The notes beneath the pieces were generated by a model. That model saw nothing but the letters and a program-made list of their open reading frames with translations. It had not been told where the DNA came from and did not search any database. From Sphingomonas insulae (lineage in GTDB: Bacteria; Pseudomonadota; Alphaproteobacteria; Sphingomonadales; Sphingomonadaceae): 64,000 nucleotides of DNA. This document shows, piece after piece, positions 16,852 through 24,337 of this stretch. The position numbers and the translations under genes were made by a program. Where the stretch lies: NCBI RefSeq assembly GCF_010450875.1, contig NZ_CP048422.1, positions 1,395,001 to 1,459,000 of the forward strand, read 5' to 3'. How positions within the stretch are numbered: the stretch's first letter is position 1; every line of letters starts with the position of its first letter.

Positions 16852-18159
16852 ATGTCCCGTCTGTCGTGGCTCGCATTGGCCATCACACCGATCGCGCTGT
16901 CCGGCGCACCGGCAAGCGCCAAGGTGATCGGCCGGAACACGCCGGCGCAGTCGCTGACCGCCGATCGCATCGCCGCGTTGCCGAAGGCGCAGCAGGCCGC
17001 CTGGACGGACTATCTGCGCCGGTCGCAGCGGCAGCGCGCCGCCGATCGCGCCAGCCTGCCGGCCGAGCTGAAGCCGGGCCAGACCCCGCCACCTCCACCC
17101 AAGGCGGTCGGTGGTGGTCAGTACAACATGCCGCTGGACCGCGATGCCGCCTGGTACGCCGGTCCCGTCGCGCGCAGCACCGCCGATACCATCGTCAGTT
17201 TCCAGACCCCGGCCGGCGGCTGGAGCAAGAACCAGAACCGTGCCGGTCCACCCCGTCTGCCGGGCCAGCGCTATGCCAACGATGCCGAGACGATGGATCC
17301 CGACCGGTCCAACTTCGACGCGCCGGAGGACCGCTACTGGACCTTCGTCGGCACGCTCGACAACGATGCGACGTGGACGGAAATGCGCTTCCTGGCAAAG
17401 GTGGCGGCGACCTTGCCCGGTCGCGACGGCGATCGGTATCGTGCGAGCTTCACGAAAGGCGTCCGCTATCTGCTGGCGGCGCAATATCCCAACGGCGGCT
17501 GGCCACAGATATATCCGCTGGAGGGGGGCTTCCACGACGGTATCACGTTCAACGACAATGCGATGGCGGAAGCGGCATTGCTGCTGCAGGCGATCGCCAC
17601 CGAACCGGCCTACCGCTTCGTGTCCGCGGACCTGCGCACCCGGTCCGCGGCGGCGGTGAAGCGCGGCGTCGACCTGATCCTGCGTGCACAGGTGCGGACC
17701 GGCGGCCAGCTGACGGGCTGGCCGCAACAGGTGGACCCGCTGACCCTCGCGCCGATCTCTGCCCGCAACTACGAACCGCGCTCCATCGCCAGCGGCGAGA
17801 CGACGGACGTGCTGTTGTTCCTGATGCAACAGCCCAACCCCGGCCCGGCGATCAAGACCGCGGTGACCAGTGGCATCGCCTGGCTGAAGGCGCGCGCGGT
17901 CTACGATCACGCCTGGGAACGGGTCGGCGACGAGGGGCGCAAATTCTTTCCCCGCCCGGGCGGCGGTGCCTTGTGGTCGCGCAACTATGACGTGGCGACA
18001 CAACGGCCGATCTTCGGCGACAAGGACAAATCGATCCACGACGACGTCAACTTCATCTCGGTCGGGCGCCGCAACGGCTATAATTGGTGGGTCACCGTTC
18101 CCCAACGGGCGCTGGACGCGTATGTCGGATGGGCGAGCCGCAACGGCGTAGCGTCTTGA
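16852..18159 (+). CDS. Pectate lyase, PL10, secreted
   Basis: The 435-residue product has a signal peptide ending at GAPASAKV. The PL10 barrel shows IVSFQTPAGGWSKNQN, then NGGWPQIYPLEGG and HDGITFNDNAMAEA, and IHDDVNFISVGRRNGYNWW near the end. PL10 enzymes cleave polygalacturonate by Ca-dependent beta-elimination outside the cytoplasm, producing the unsaturated oligomers used by the upstream GH105 domain and PL22. It starts 19 nt after the GH105-DUF4861 stop, with AGGAGAGAG before the ATG at 16852. Confidence 0.9.
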   Translation: MSRLSWLALAITPIALSGAPASAKVIGRNTPAQSLTADRIAALPKAQQAAWTDYLRRSQRQRAADRASLPAELKPGQTPPPPPKAVGGGQYNMPLDRDAAWYAGPVARSTADTIVSFQTPAGGWSKNQNRAGPPRLPGQRYANDAETMDPDRSNFDAPEDRYWTFVGTLDNDATWTEMRFLAKVAATLPGRDGDRYRASFTKGVRYLLAAQYPNGGWPQIYPLEGGFHDGITFNDNAMAEAALLLQAIATEPAYRFVSADLRTRSAAAVKRGVDLILRAQVRTGGQLTGWPQQVDPLTLAPISARNYEPRSIASGETTDVLLFLMQQPNPGPAIKTAVTSGIAWLKARAVYDHAWERVGDEGRKFFPRPGGGALWSRNYDVATQRPIFGDKDKSIHDDVNFISVGRRNGYNWWVTVPQRALDAYVGWASRNGVAS

Positions 18160-18189
18160 CCGGCCGCCCTGGAGGGATGTGAGCGAACG

Positions 18190-18924
18190 ATGAAGATCAC
18201 CAAGGCCGCATCGCTCGCCGATGATCTGGTGGGTCAGTTCGAGGCGAAGATCCTGTCCGGCACGCTCAAGCCCGGCGAGCGCTTCCCCACCGAGATGACG
18301 ATCACGACCGACTTCGGTGTCAGCCGGACCGTGGTGCGAGAGGCGTTCGCCCGGCTGGCGGCCCGCGGCCTGCTCGAATCGCGGCGCGGATCGGGCGCCT
18401 ATGTCGCGGAAGGGGCGCGCTATCAGGCGTTTCAGGTCACGGCGGCAGAGTTGCGCGAACTCGACGACGTACTCCGCCTGCTCGAGATGCGGACCGGTTT
18501 CGAGGCGGAGATGGCGTCGATCGCCGCGCAACGCCGCACCGAGGACGATCTCGCCGCGATGCGTGCCTGCATGGATCAGATGGCGCGCAGCACGGATATG
18601 GATGCGTCCGTCGCCGCCGACAGCGCGTTCCACGCCGCCATCGCGAGGGCCACGGGCAATCCCTATTACCTGCGGTTCACCGACTTTCTGGGGATCCGCC
18701 TGGTGCCGTCGCGACGCCTGTACCTGCGGACCGACAGTCCCCGTTCCCACGCCGCCTATGCGAAGTCGATCAACAAGGATCACATGGCGATCTACGAAGC
18801 CATACACGCGCAGAACCGCACGCAGGCTGGCCGCGCCGCACGGCGGCACATGGAAAAAAGCTACGAGCGATACAATGCCCTGAAGCAGAGCGCTGCCGAC
18901 GAAGGGGTGATCGAGGCGGGCTGA
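18190..18924 (+). CDS. GntR-family transcriptional regulator, FadR subfamily (FCD domain)
   Basis: The 244-residue product has an N-terminal winged helix (8-75: PGERFPTEMTITTDFGVSRT and VVREAFARLAARGLL) and an all-helical FCD ligand domain. The usual metal ligands are present: D144 and H148 (ADSAFHAAIARATGN), H198 and H220. It starts 30 nt after the PL10 stop, so it is probably the last gene of the GH105-PL10 operon. It is the most likely local regulator of the pectin genes through the palindromes at 14517 and 10123, with a uronate or keto-deoxy sugar as ligand. The ligand is inference; ExuR/UxuR of enterobacteria are related models. Confidence 0.88.
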   Translation: MKITKAASLADDLVGQFEAKILSGTLKPGERFPTEMTITTDFGVSRTVVREAFARLAARGLLESRRGSGAYVAEGARYQAFQVTAAELRELDDVLRLLEMRTGFEAEMASIAAQRRTEDDLAAMRACMDQMARSTDMDASVAADSAFHAAIARATGNPYYLRFTDFLGIRLVPSRRLYLRTDSPRSHAAYAKSINKDHMAIYEAIHAQNRTQAGRAARRHMEKSYERYNALKQSAADEGVIEAG

Positions 18925-19019
18925 TCGCGGCCATGCGACGTCGCCGTCGGTCATGATACCGGTCCAATGCCAACGAAGGCGCCGAACCCCCGGGTGGCGG
19001 GCGTCATTCGCGGCACGGT

Positions 19020-19310
19020 CTAAGGACCGCGACCGGCACCCGGCGTTGGCAATGGTCCGTGTTCGGTGAGCGCGACCACCTCGAAATCGAAACGCTTCCA
19101 CCCGTATCGTTTTGCCGCCTGTTGCGTCAGCGCCTGTTTGGCCGCTGCCTCCTTTGCGGAAGCGGCATGGCCCCAGAACACCTCGGTCTTGCCGTCGTGC
19201 AGGTGCGCGACGATGCGCCAGTAATGCGTGAACGGCGCGCTGGTCGGGCCGATCGTCTTCACATAACCATCCGCCATCGTCGCGGTCAGGTAGCGTTTCT
19301 TCCTCGCCAT
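19020..19310 (-). CDS. Small conserved-type hypothetical protein, 96 residues
   Basis: The product is basic at both ends (MARKKRYLTATMADGYVKTIG), with an aromatic strand region (HYWRIVAHLHDGKTEVFWGHAA) and a helical Ala-rich segment. It is soluble, with no signal peptide or Cys. The composition and a compact alpha/beta pattern support a real gene. I do not recognise the family. It lies 95 nt beyond the convergent GntR gene and 49 nt after the DUF3253 gene's stop, in the same direction as DUF3253. Confidence 0.6.
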   Translation of the reverse strand: MARKKRYLTATMADGYVKTIGPTSAPFTHYWRIVAHLHDGKTEVFWGHAASAKEAAAKQALTQQAAKRYGWKRFDFEVVALTEHGPLPTPGAGRGP

Positions 19311-19358
19311 GCCCCACGCATTAGCGGGGGCATCGCGGTTGCGGGAGGGGGGGCGGGC

Positions 19359-19622
19359 TCAATCGCCGTCGCGACGCGCGATCCTGTACGGTCCCGATCG
19401 CGTTGCCAGCGGTTGCCCTTTCCAGCTCAGTCGCACCAGCCCGTCTTGCACCAGTTCGTCGATCGCGGCGTGGACCGCAGCCATCGCGCTGCGCCAGTCC
19501 GGCGCGATCGCGCGCGCCACCTCGCTCGGGCAGATCGTCGCATCCGGTGCGCGGCGCGCGAGCAGGGACAGCGCCGCGGTCCTCGGGTCGGTCATCCGGA
19601 CCGCGTCGGCCCGACGCGCCAT
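19359..19622 (-). CDS. DUF3253-type small winged-helix-like protein
   Basis: The 87-residue product contains ALSLLARRAPDATICPSEVARAIAPDWR, the conserved core of DUF3253, then AAIDELVQDGLVRLSWKGQPL and GPYRIAR. The pattern looks like a minimal winged helix. The function of the family is not established. The ATG at 19622 has GGAG 9 nt upstream; a second ATG at 19595 would give 78 residues, nearer the usual length. The much longer upstream open frame is not coding. Confidence 0.65.
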   Translation of the reverse strand: MARRADAVRMTDPRTAALSLLARRAPDATICPSEVARAIAPDWRSAMAAVHAAIDELVQDGLVRLSWKGQPLATRSGPYRIARRDGD

Positions 19623-19838
19623 CCCGTCAAGCTCCGAAAGGCTCGCCGCCTGATCGATGATCGGGCTGGTGGTTCGCCCACCGGCGGCTGTCCCGTGCCG
19701 GCGCACTACCGTAAAGGCCGCCGAACGCTGCCGCGATGCGGGTGACCGGAGCCGATGGGGGCGAAGGGCGTTGCCCGGTATGAACCTGCGGAATGGCCGT
19801 TGGTGCCGACGCGTTTTTGTCGGAAGAGAGTGTATTCG

Positions 19839-20384
19839 ATGCTCATTCTGGAAGGGCTGGCCGCGGTTGCGGCGATCGTGGCCGGCACGGACAGCCCGCC
19901 CGCTGCGGCGACGCTGGCGCCGGGAACGGTCGCCATCGCCCCCGCTGCGGGACCGGCACTGTCGAGCGAGGCGGCGCGCGTCTTCGACGATGCGGTGCAA
20001 CGGGCGATGTTGCGAGCGCGGTTCACGCCGCTGCCGGGCCAGGGACACGGTCGATACGCGGCGAGCGTCACGGTGACGCGGACATCCCGCGGGGTCGTCG
20101 CCGCCGAAGGCCGCCCCGCTCCGCCGCCGCTGGCGAACCTGAACGGCAGCGTCAGCGTCGCTTTGTCCCCCGGAGGCGAGCGATTGAGCGACCTGGTGGT
20201 GACCGAATTGAAGGTCGTCCTCTCCCGCCGTGGCGATGCCCGGCCGGTATGGTCGGGCAGTGCCGTCACCGCACGGGTCACCGGTAACCGGACGGGCGGG
20301 ATCGATCTGGTCGCGCAGACGCTGGCCGATGCGGTGATGGCGCAATTTCCCCGGCAGGCGGCAGGTCCGGTGTCGATCCCCTGA
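19839..20384 (+). CDS. Secreted protein of unknown function, 181 residues
   Basis: The product begins with a hydrophobic leader (MLILEGLAAVAAIVAG) and continues as an Ala-rich beta-strand protein (YAASVTVTRTSRGVVAAEG, LSDLVVTELKVVLSRRGDARPVW). This periodic pattern suggests a periplasmic beta-sandwich. GGAAGAGAG lies 8 nt before the ATG at 19839; an in-frame start at 19755 is less likely. Its stop lies 3 nt from the stop of convergent cobA. No family recognised. Confidence 0.6.
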   Translation: MLILEGLAAVAAIVAGTDSPPAAATLAPGTVAIAPAAGPALSSEAARVFDDAVQRAMLRARFTPLPGQGHGRYAASVTVTRTSRGVVAAEGRPAPPPLANLNGSVSVALSPGGERLSDLVVTELKVVLSRRGDARPVWSGSAVTARVTGNRTGGIDLVAQTLADAVMAQFPRQAAGPVSIP

Positions 20385-20387
20385 CGC

Positions 20388-21191
20388 TCATCCGGTCAGC
20401 GCGTGCGCCGTCACCGTCGATGACGATGGCGATGGCGATGGCGATGGCACCTCTGCCGAAGGGGCCATCGCCGCACCGATCAGCAGCAGGGCGGGATCCG
20501 TGCTGCCGATCGCGCGCACAAGGAACGACAAGGCATCCAGCCGACCGCGGATCAGCCGTTCGTCGGGCAGCGAGACGTTGACCGCGATGACCACCGGCGT
20601 GTCCGCGGCAAGGCCCGCTTGCATCAGTTTGCGCGCGATCTCGCCCGCCGCGGCGCGGCCCATATAGACCGCGAGCGTCGCATCGGGACGGGCGAGCGCG
20701 GTCCAGTCGAGGTCCAGCGGTTCGCCCTGCCGGGCATGCGCGGTGACGAAGGTCAGCGATCGGGCCAGCCCGCGCAACGTCAGCGACAGCGTGCCGGATG
20801 CCGCCGCCGCGCTTGCCGCGGTGATGCCGGGGCAGACGTGGACGGCGATGCCGGCCGCGGCACAGGCCCGTATCTCCTCCGTCGACCGGCCGAATACGGA
20901 TGGATCGCCGCCCTTCAGGCGCACCACGCGCTTGCCGGCGCGGGCGGCGGCGACGATCAGGTTGTCGATCGTGCCCTGATCCTTCGAATGGCGGCCGGAT
21001 CGTTTGCCGACGCCGATCCGCTCGACGCCCGCCGGGAGCAGGTCGAGCACGCCGGGACCGACCAACGCATCGTAGAAGACGATGTCCGCCGCCTGGATCA
21101 GCCGTTCGGCCTTGCGGGTCAGCAGGTCGGGATCGCCGGGTCCGGCGCCGACGAGCCAGACGGTGCCGGGGGCGATGGCGTCATGCGGCAT
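20388..21191 (-). CDS. cobA: Uroporphyrinogen-III C-methyltransferase (siroheme synthesis)
   Basis: The 267-residue product shows VWLVGAGPGDPDLLTRKA, FYDALV and VRLKGGDPSVFGR (the SAM-binding loops), then CPGITAASAAAA and a GLARSLTFVT strand. The enzyme makes precorrin-2 for siroheme, the cofactor of NirB, which explains its place at the end of the nitrate cluster. It overlaps the nasA stop by 11 nt and is translationally coupled. The C-terminus ends in a Ser-Pro repeat (SPSPSPSPSSS) encoded by a hexanucleotide repeat. Confidence 0.93.
   Translation of the reverse strand: MPHDAIAPGTVWLVGAGPGDPDLLTRKAERLIQAADIVFYDALVGPGVLDLLPAGVERIGVGKRSGRHSKDQGTIDNLIVAAARAGKRVVRLKGGDPSVFGRSTEEIRACAAAGIAVHVCPGITAASAAAASGTLSLTLRGLARSLTFVTAHARQGEPLDLDWTALARPDATLAVYMGRAAAGEIARKLMQAGLAADTPVVIAVNVSLPDERLIRGRLDALSFLVRAIGSTDPALLLIGAAMAPSAEVPSPSPSPSSSTVTAHALTG
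20425..20448. repeat. Four tandem GATGGC hexamers inside cobA
   Basis: GATGGC is repeated four times, encoding a Ser-Pro run near the C-terminus of CobA on the minus strand. Being a multiple of three, changes in copy number would alter only tail length. Confidence 0.9.
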
Positions 21192-23775
21192 GGGTGGAGC
21201 CTTCCTGCAAGAGCTTGGCGAGCGCGGGGCGGCACGAGCCGCAATTGGTGCCCGCCTTCAGGGCGGTGCCGATCGCGGCGACGTCGGTCAGCCGGCGTTC
21301 GGCGATGGCGGCGAGGATCGTCGCCAGCCCCACGTCGAAACAGGCGCAGACGATCGGGCCGCGGTCGACCTGCTTGCCCGGCGCGCGGCCGGCAAGCAGC
21401 GTCGGGGCCGCCTGCGCCTCCGCCAGCTGTGCGACCAGCCAGTCGCGCGGCGGCAACTTGCCGTCGCGGGTGACAAACAGCGCGGCCGCCAGCCGTCCGT
21501 GCTGGAGGATGGCGATGCGCCGGGTGCCACGGGCCCCATCGATCGCCTCCAGCCGCTCGCCCGCCGGCAACAGCGCGTCGAGCCGCGCGGCATCGCCGTT
21601 GCCCGCCAGGTCCCACGCAGTGCCGCACGGCACGGCGATGCGGGTCGCCCACAGGCAGGCGGGCCGCGCGGCGAGTTCGCCGGCGACGATGACGAAGCCG
21701 CGCCAGGCGGTGGCGACCGGGGCGATCCGCGCCGGGGTCGATTTGAAACCGGGCTGGCCGGAAATCGGATCGGCGAGCGGTCGCGGCAGCAGGCCGGTGC
21801 GCCCGCCGGTCGCGGTGCGATCGGTCCAGTGGATCGGCGTGAACAATTCGCCGGCGCGCTGCGTCGCGACGACCGCGACCCGGAACAGGCTGTCGCCCTG
21901 CGCCGTCGCGACACGGGCGAGGCCGCCGTCTTGCAGCGCAAGCCGTGCGGCGTCGTCGGGATGCACCTCGACCAGCGGTTCTTCGCGATGGCGGGCGAGC
22001 CTGGGCGACAGGCCGGTGCGGGTCATGCTGTGCCACTGGTCGCGGTAGCGGCCGGTGTTGAGCGTCATCGGCCATTCCGCCAGCGGCGCGACAAGCGGCT
22101 TTTGCGTCACCGGCACCAGTCGCGCACGCCCGTCGGGCGTTGGAAAGCGGCCGTCGGCAAACGGCGTGCCGCCCCATCGGAACGGCTGCATCGCGTCATA
22201 GGCGGCATTGCCGCCCGCGGCGTGCCCGGGCAAGGCGAACAGCCGCGACCCGTCGTTTTCATAGGCCGACAGACGGCAATGTTCACGCCAGATCTCGGCA
22301 GGCCGATCATAGGCGAAGGCGGTCTTCCACCCCATCCGCCGGGCGACCTGCGTCACGATCCACCAGTCCGGCCTCGCGTCGCCGGGCAGCGGCAGGAAGG
22401 CGCGCTGGCGGCTGATCGTGCGATCGGAATTGGTGACGGTGCCGTCCTTCTCGCCCCAGGCGGCGGCGGGCAGGCGCACGTGCGCATGGACGCTGGTGTC
22501 GGTGTCGGCGATCACGTCGCTGACCACGACGAACGGGCAGCGCGCCAGCGCCTCGCGCACCCCGCCCGCATCCGGCATGGACACGGCCGGATTGGTCGCC
22601 ATCACCCACAATGCCTTGATCCGGCCGTGGCCAAGCTCGCGGAACAGGTCGATCGCCTTCAGCCCCGGTCTGGTCGCCATGTTGGGCGCCGCCCAGAAGC
22701 GGCCGACGCGCGCGACATTGTCGGGTGCGAAGTCCATGTGCGCGGCGAGCGTCGTGGCGAGGCCGCCGACCTCGCGTCCGCCCATCGCATTGGGCTGTCC
22801 GGTGATCGAGAACGGTGCCGCGCCGGGCTTGCCGATGCGGCCGGTCGCGAGATGGACGTTGAGGATCGCATTGACCTGATCGGTGCCGGCGAGCGACTGG
22901 TTCACGCCCTGGCTGAAGATCGTGACGGTACGGGGCGTCGCGGCGAACAGGTCGAAGAAGCGCCGGAGGTCGTCCGGCGCCACATCGCAGGTGCGCGCGG
23001 TCGACCATAGATCGCTGCCCTCTTCGAACCCGTCCCAGAAACCGGCCGGCGTCGCGACATGGGCGGCGAGGAAGGCATCGTCGACCACGCCCGCGGCACG
23101 CGCCCAGGCCAGCAGGCCGTGCATCAGCGCGACATCGGTGCCGGGGCGGATCGCCAGGTGCAGATCCGCCTCGTCCGCCGTCTCAGTCCGGCGCGGATCG
23201 ATGACGACCAATGTCGTCCCCCGCGCGGCGCGGGCGGCCTGGATGCGCTGATAGACGATCGGGTGGCACCAGGCGGTATTGCTGCCGACCAATACGATCA
23301 GGTCGGCAGCGTCGAGGTCCTCGTAGCGCGCCGGCACGATGTCTTCACCGAATGCACGGACATGGCCGGCGACCGCGCTCGACATGCAGAGCCGCGAATT
23401 GGTGTCGATATTGGCCGAGCCGATGAAGCCCTTCATCAGCTTGTTGGCGACATAATAGTCCTCGGTCAGCAACTGGCCGGAGACGTAGAAGGCGACGCTG
23501 TTCGGCCCGTGTTGTGCGATGGTGTCGCGAAAGCGTTTGGCGACGAGGTCGAGCGCCTTGTCCCACGATGCGCGGCGCCGGCCGATCATCGGTGTCAGCA
23601 GGCGCTGGTCGAGGCCGATCGTCTCGCCGAGGTGCGTGCCCTTGGAACACAGGCGACCGCGGTTGGCGGGGTGGTCGGGATCGCCGGCGATGGTCGCGGT
23701 ACGCGCGCCCGTCGGGGTGGCCAAGATGCCGCAGCCGACGCCGCAATAGGCGCAGGTGGTGCGGATGCCTGTCAA
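21181..23775 (-). CDS. nasA: Assimilatory nitrate reductase catalytic subunit
   Basis: The 864-residue cytoplasmic molybdoenzyme begins with a 4Fe-4S site (C8, C11, C15, C43), then the bis-MGD domains (SSAVAGHVRAFGEDIVPARYEDLDAADLI, GSNTAWCHP, GVNQSLAGTDQVNAILNVHLATGRIG, TNPAVSMPD) and the dinucleotide-binding C-terminal part (LNTGRYRDQWHSMTRTG). A BFD-like [2Fe-2S] domain follows (C810, C812, C845, C848; CACFDVG and GTNCGSCRPAL), as in Klebsiella NasA. Nitrate is reduced to nitrite for NirBD. No separate flavoprotein reductase gene (NasC type) lies nearby. A 223-bp gap separates it from nirD upstream. Confidence 0.95.
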   Translation of the reverse strand: MTGIRTTCAYCGVGCGILATPTGARTATIAGDPDHPANRGRLCSKGTHLGETIGLDQRLLTPMIGRRRASWDKALDLVAKRFRDTIAQHGPNSVAFYVSGQLLTEDYYVANKLMKGFIGSANIDTNSRLCMSSAVAGHVRAFGEDIVPARYEDLDAADLIVLVGSNTAWCHPIVYQRIQAARAARGTTLVVIDPRRTETADEADLHLAIRPGTDVALMHGLLAWARAAGVVDDAFLAAHVATPAGFWDGFEEGSDLWSTARTCDVAPDDLRRFFDLFAATPRTVTIFSQGVNQSLAGTDQVNAILNVHLATGRIGKPGAAPFSITGQPNAMGGREVGGLATTLAAHMDFAPDNVARVGRFWAAPNMATRPGLKAIDLFRELGHGRIKALWVMATNPAVSMPDAGGVREALARCPFVVVSDVIADTDTSVHAHVRLPAAAWGEKDGTVTNSDRTISRQRAFLPLPGDARPDWWIVTQVARRMGWKTAFAYDRPAEIWREHCRLSAYENDGSRLFALPGHAAGGNAAYDAMQPFRWGGTPFADGRFPTPDGRARLVPVTQKPLVAPLAEWPMTLNTGRYRDQWHSMTRTGLSPRLARHREEPLVEVHPDDAARLALQDGGLARVATAQGDSLFRVAVVATQRAGELFTPIHWTDRTATGGRTGLLPRPLADPISGQPGFKSTPARIAPVATAWRGFVIVAGELAARPACLWATRIAVPCGTAWDLAGNGDAARLDALLPAGERLEAIDGARGTRRIAILQHGRLAAALFVTRDGKLPPRDWLVAQLAEAQAAPTLLAGRAPGKQVDRGPIVCACFDVGLATILAAIAERRLTDVAAIGTALKAGTNCGSCRPALAKLLQEGSTHAA

Positions 23776-23920
23776 AGCCCATTCGCTTTCGAAGAATTGC
23801 GCATGAGAGCTTGTTGTGAACCTGCCTCGCAGACGTCGTCAGCCCGGCCCCGTTCCGAGGTCCACCGTGCCGCAACGGCTGGACACGAGGCTCGAATGGG
23901 TCGCCCCGCCGCGGAGTGGA

Positions 23921-23939
23921 CCCCGGAATGAGTCCGGGG
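23921..23939. repeat. REP-like hairpin between nirD and nasA
   Basis: CCCCGGA-ATGAG-TCCGGGG is a perfect 7-bp inverted repeat embedded in the 223-bp nirD-nasA gap. It resembles the short palindromic intergenic repeats common in sphingomonads. It may stabilise the nirD 3' end or damp read-through into nasA. No gene is visible in the rest of the gap. Confidence 0.6.
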
Positions 23940-23998
23940 TGACGGAGGAGATGGGGGAGCGGCAGTCCTTTCCATGCCGAGGAGGAGCAGGGCGCCCG

Positions 23999-24337
23999 TC
24001 ACGCCGCCGCCTGCAAGGCGCCGGTGCGGCAGATCAGGACGCGGCCGCCGGTGATCTTGACCGGGATGACGGGCGTGCAGCCCTTGTCCCCGCCCAGCGC
24101 CTCTCCGGTCGTCAGCGAGATACGCCAATTGTGCAGCGGACAGGCGACCGCGCCGCCGTGGACGATGCCCTGCGACAGCCGGCCATGCTTGTGCGGGCAG
24201 CGGTCGAGCAGGGCGAAGACCTTGCCCTCGCCGGTGCGGAACAGCGCGATGTCGTCGCCGCCGGTGACCTGTACCGTCCGGCTGCCCCGCACGGGGATTT
24301 CATCGACCCAGCCGATATCGAGCCATTCGCCGGTCAT
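23999..24337 (-). CDS. nirD: Nitrite reductase (NAD(P)H) small subunit, Rieske type
   Basis: The 112-residue product has the Rieske pattern CPHKHG and CPLHNWRI and a short N-terminal beta domain (WLDIGWVDEIPVRGSRTVQV), typical in length for NirD. It pairs with NirB in the six-electron reduction of nitrite to ammonium in the cytoplasm. Its ATG overlaps the nirB stop (ATGA). Confidence 0.93.
   Translation of the reverse strand: MTGEWLDIGWVDEIPVRGSRTVQVTGGDDIALFRTGEGKVFALLDRCPHKHGRLSQGIVHGGAVACPLHNWRISLTTGEALGGDKGCTPVIPVKITGGRVLICRTGALQAAA

Noticed and set aside
14496..16970. 824-codon open frame opposite the GH105-DUF4861 gene
   Set aside because: Low-complexity Arg/Gly/His/Asp composition with no motifs; the plus-strand frame is clearly the gene.
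16699..19317. 872-codon minus-strand frame opposite PL10 and GntR
   Set aside because: Composition of an antisense shadow; both opposite-strand genes have full family motifs.
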